Shown here one piece after another: positions 47,442 through 49,535 of a DNA stretch of 49,535 bases; within the stretch, counting starts at the first letter, position 1, and every line of letters begins with the position of its first letter. Below the pieces are notes generated by a model that saw only the letters and a list, made by a program, of their open reading frames with translations, did no database searches and was not told the DNA's origin. This DNA comes from an uncultured Clostridia bacterium (lineage in GTDB: Bacteria > Bacillota > Clostridia > Christensenellales > Borkfalkiaceae), in NCBI GenBank assembly GCA_947627955.1, contig CANQXZ010000006.1:1-49535 (forward strand), in the 5' to 3' direction. The position numbers and the translations under genes are program-made.

Positions 47442-48446
47442 TCAGTCCGGCTTCCGGATTTCGTCCAACAACGCTTTTGCCTGTTCAATTACCTCTTTAT
47501 CCAAAATATCGTCATATACCCTGATTATTTCGGTAAGGGCAAGCTCCGACAAGCCGAGATCAATGATTTTTTTGGCGGCAAGTAGCCGCTCTTCACGTTC
47601 GGCGGAAGAATAATTTTCAGTAACGTCCACGTCTTTTAATGGTAAACGCAAAATTTTGCGGTAATATTTGATAAAAAACCGAATACCGCACTTTTCAATC
47701 AAGGCGAGGTATTGTTGCTTATCCTGTTCGGATTTTTTAGCTGGTTGTGTATTGTTAATATTATTTACCTGTGCCGGTTTACTACTATTTAAACTCTCTT
47801 CTTTGTGCTTATAGTAATAATCCATACCATAACAAACAGCAACCGTGCAGCCTACACCTATTGCAAGTCCCAATATGGCAAGATATTGGTTTATGTAACT
47901 GAATGACCAACCGAGAATAATTCCGACGACCGCACCTATAATCAGACCCCACCTTAGAATTTTCCTGTTTAATTTATATTCTTTAATATTATTATCTAAA
48001 ATTTCTTGTTTAAAAGCGCCTGTTTTTTCGTCTAACTGTTTTTCGTCTATTAAAATTCCCACATTTCGCAACGATTGCGTAGCTGAAAGAGACGGCAGTT
48101 GATTCTTATACATATCAAATCTCACGTCTTTAAATCTTTCCTTATCCGCGTCTGTTATAGGATATATTGCATAACCATTATTCTTCAAAAATGTAAGATA
48201 ATCTTTGTTATTTGTTCTATCTAACGATTTTTCAATAAATTCATTGTTTTGATTGTTTGCCCTTAATTTTGTTCGTTCATTTACCGTAAGCGTTAGATAT
48301 TCGTTACCTCCCGTCTTTATTAACCCGCCGCAAACTTTGCATCGTATTAACGGTACCCATATATCGGGGATATTATCGCCGTAACCTACGCCTTGTGCAA
48401 TGGCGGCATTACAGTGAGGGCAACTTACCATCCAATGTCTTCCCAT
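47442..48446 (-). CDS. Zinc ribbon protein with two membrane segments, unknown
   Basis: A 334-residue protein. An N-terminal zinc ribbon (CPHC near residue 9, CKVCGG near residue 36) is followed by a soluble segment, two adjacent membrane helices (about 165-210, LRWGLIIGAVVGIILGWSFS and YLAILGLAIGVGCTVAVCYG) and a charged helical C-terminal domain. The zinc ribbon and C-terminus would face the cytoplasm. Strong AAAGGAG site. It lies 22 bases after the lipoprotein gene, so the two probably form an operon. AT-rich like its neighbours. I do not recognise the family. Confidence 0.75.
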   Translation of the reverse strand: MGRHWMVSCPHCNAAIAQGVGYGDNIPDIWVPLIRCKVCGGLIKTGGNEYLTLTVNERTKLRANNQNNEFIEKSLDRTNNKDYLTFLKNNGYAIYPITDADKERFKDVRFDMYKNQLPSLSATQSLRNVGILIDEKQLDEKTGAFKQEILDNNIKEYKLNRKILRWGLIIGAVVGIILGWSFSYINQYLAILGLAIGVGCTVAVCYGMDYYYKHKEESLNSSKPAQVNNINNTQPAKKSEQDKQQYLALIEKCGIRFFIKYYRKILRLPLKDVDVTENYSSAEREERLLAAKKIIDLGLSELALTEIIRVYDDILDKEVIEQAKALLDEIRKPD

Positions 48447-48468
48447 TTTAAATCTCCTTTATGTGTTT

Positions 48469-49023
48469 TTATAATTTTTCAATTTTATAGCTTGTAACTT
48501 GATATGTTGTTTCATTATTCCCTGATTTAATTACAATAGTTGTATCGTTTTTGATTTTTACATATACAAAGTTAAAATAAGTTTTAATATAGCTCATACG
48601 GGTATAATAAGTATACCCGTTTGGAGCATAACGAGACATCTCATAATAGTAACCTTTCAACGCCGGTTCAACGGTTTCATAATGAGTAGAGCCTTTCGCG
48701 GATTTTATTGCATCTGCGAACGAAATTTTTGACATTTTGTTAATATCATCAATTTTTAACGGCTTTCCTTCGTCTACAACGTTGTACAATTTTCTATTTT
48801 CGGGTGCCGCATCAAACACTGCTTTACCTTCCACAGGGTCATAGTATATAGCATCACTCAATTCAACTACGGGCGTTGTAGTAGTTTTAAAAGTTTTAGT
48901 TTCTCCTCCCGTAACAATGGTAATTGACTTAACCATTTCAAAATCGTCCGAACAACTCGTCAGGCATAAACAGACAAATAAAAGAACAAAAATGACGCTT
49001 AGTGTTTTGAAAATTTTTTTCGT
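48469..49023 (-). CDS. Lipoprotein with apparent ACG start codon
   Basis: A 184-residue lipoprotein if started at an ACG. The signal peptide would read (M)KKIFKTLSVIFVLLFVCLCL ending in the lipobox LTSC. GGAGG stands exactly 6 bases before this ACG, where an ATG is expected. The only in-frame alternative nearby is a TTG that touches the GGAGG with no gap. Frames further upstream run through the leader RNA and its terminator and so are not coding. The mature part (about 160 residues) is beta-rich with many Tyr and Thr and no recognised domain. Either the gene is translated weakly from ACG, or it has been silenced by an ATG-to-ACG change. Confidence 0.65.
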   Translation of the reverse strand, partial: TKKIFKTLSVIFVLLFVCLCLTSCSDDFEMVKSITIVTGGETKTFKTTTTPVVELSDAIYYDPVEGKAVFDAAPENRKLYNVVDEGKPLKIDDINKMSKISFADAIKSAKGSTHYETVEPALKGYYYEMSRYAPNGYTYYTRMSYIKTYFNFVYVKIKNDTTIVIKSGNNETTYQVTSYKIEKL

Positions 49024-49042
49024 AACCAACCTCCGTAAAATT

Positions 49043-49070
49043 AAAAAATGCGCCAACCGAAGCTGACGCA
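49043..49070 (-). terminator. UUCG-tetraloop terminator at the end of the leader RNA
   Basis: On the minus strand TGCGTCAGC and GTTGGCGCA pair (two G-T pairs) around TTCG and are followed by six T. It lies only 8 bases before the lipoprotein's GGAGG site, so it must be read through for the lipoprotein to be expressed. Confidence 0.85.
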
Positions 49071-49251
49071 TACAAAACGCAAACCCCGATTGTCGCCAAA
49101 CAATTCTTATGCAGCGTACGATTTTTGCATATACAAACATAAGTGGAGTTCGCAGTCTTGCTAAACCCATTGTTTGTACATGCAAAAAAATTATGTAATT
49201 TTTGATAAAATAAAAAAATCGCGCTCCTTGCATCATGTGAATTGTTTGGCA
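49049..49251 (-). ncRNA. Structured leader RNA of about 200 nt (attenuator or sRNA candidate)
   Basis: The transcript from the consensus promoter would begin near GCCAAACAATTC, which pairs perfectly with GAATTGTTTGGC 134 bases later. The helix continues through ATGCA / TGCAT, AGCG / CGCT and CGA / TCG. An 18-bp inner helix (TTTTTGCATGTACAAACA with one mismatch) closes a loop of about 31 bases, and a side hairpin AAAAATTA / TAATTTTT branches off. The RNA ends in a UUCG terminator. Layout is that of a riboswitch-like attenuator or a free small RNA. No known class was recognised. A transposon-derived inverted repeat is the alternative. Confidence 0.6.
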
Positions 49252-49257
49252 TTTTTA

Positions 49258-49287
49258 ATTATATCACAAAAAAAGGCGTTTTGTCAA
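49258..49287 (-). promoter_or_regulatory. Consensus promoter of the leader RNA
   Basis: On the minus strand TTGACA, 18 bases, TATAAT; both hexamers are perfect. The expected start falls at the first base of the outer helix of the leader. Confidence 0.9.
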
Positions 49288-49535
49288 GAGCGGCTAAAAT
49301 TTCTCCAAAAAATCAAACCAAAGCTGAAATCAACTCGGTTTGGAAAGGTGGAGTAGAAAGTCTGCCGTTTCCGCAAGCGGAGCCTCGGCAGGGCTTCGCA
49401 AACTTTGTTTGCTCGCGCGGGGTCGAACGCGGCTCCGCCGGTTCTTGAACTGTCATATGATTGAATTGTCAAACTAAGTGCAACAGTTTGAGATAAAAAA
49501 GTTAAATAAATCAACAGGTTTTTTGTAAGATAAAA
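49288..49535. other. Right-end intergenic DNA with small inverted repeats, no gene seen
   Basis: No convincing coding frame or RNA gene is seen. CAAACC / GGTTTG arms lie near 49316-49344. TCAAACT / AGTTTGA arms around AAGTGCAAC lie at 49469-49491, which loosely recalls IS30-type ends. The GC-rich stretch 49371-49445 contrasts with AT-rich flanks and looks like a dispersed, non-coding repeat; this needs genome context. Confidence 0.4.

Noticed and set aside
49024-49236. Frame continuing upstream of the lipoprotein to an ATG at 49236
   Set aside because: It stays open by chance through the inverted repeats and the terminator of the leader, giving an implausible N-terminus before a clear signal peptide with its own ribosome site.
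49049-49251. Leader RNA as 6S RNA or T-box
   Set aside because: The long closing helix recalls 6S RNA, but I see no convincing central bubble. The T-box sequence (AGGGTGG) is absent. Left as an unclassified structured RNA.
49371-49445. GC-rich stretch near the right edge as a tRNA gene
   Set aside because: A GGTCGAA-like piece is present, but no acceptor stem, D arm or anticodon arm can be formed.

Overview
The window reads as a chromosomal segment of a GC-rich, spore-forming member of the Firmicutes (class Clostridia; a Christensenellales-like lineage is my guess, not proven). The gene order matches the conserved gmk-rpoZ-priA-def-fmt-rsmB-rlmN-rpe-thiN-spoVM-rpmB-yloU-yloV-recG neighbourhood of Bacillus and Clostridia. 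A SpoVM microprotein and a SpoIIQ-like M23 protein point to sporulation. The host DNA is GC-rich yet uses AUA heavily for isoleucine. Promoters are mostly clear sigma-A types with 17-bp spacers.

Layout. (1) 1-2484 is the end of an integrated mobile element: an RHH-like small protein with a palindromic operator, a decayed small gene and a large serine recombinase. (2) 2509-8651 is a housekeeping block: tsaE-tsaB-rimI-hydrolase-membrane MurF form an overlapping operon, then ddl and icd. (3) 8773-10146 is a MocR-type regulator that lacks its PLP lysine. (4) 10219-10571 is a minus-strand two-gene operon of paralogous 30-residue peptides with a strong promoter under an AT-rich block. (5) 10893-11992 holds two envelope proteins. 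(6) 12251-18714 runs from yicC to rsmB as one operon. (7) 18749-21325 is a zinc ribbon-TIR-coiled coil-LRR protein inserted between rsmB and rlmN. (8) 21338-31853 carries rlmN, rpe, thiN, spoVM, then a dipeptidase, a BspA-like lipoprotein and an SGNH hydrolase as extra genes, then rpmB, yloU, yloV and recG. The usual stp-prkC-rsgA genes are absent from this locus. (9) 32014-36195 encodes GH13 glucan metabolism. (10) 36459-39542 is nadA plus an Fe-S assembly set (Rrf2 regulator, cysteine desulfurase, IscU/NifU scaffold) with a 25-bp palindromic operator. (11) 39658-43484 holds a lipid glycosyltransferase and a Ca-type P-ATPase whose start codon lies in a hairpin. (12) 43698-46770 is an operon of unknown purpose: DUF2589 protein, two unrecognised partners, a ricin-like trefoil protein and an HTH protein. 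(13) 46864-49535 is an AT-rich minus-strand island of orphan genes led by a roughly 200-nt structured leader RNA that ends in a terminator.

The best candidates for undescribed biology are the twin 30-residue peptides, the DUF2589 operon, the TIR-LRR protein and the structured leader RNA in front of a lipoprotein with an apparent ACG start. All identifications come from reading motifs by eye; no database search was run.
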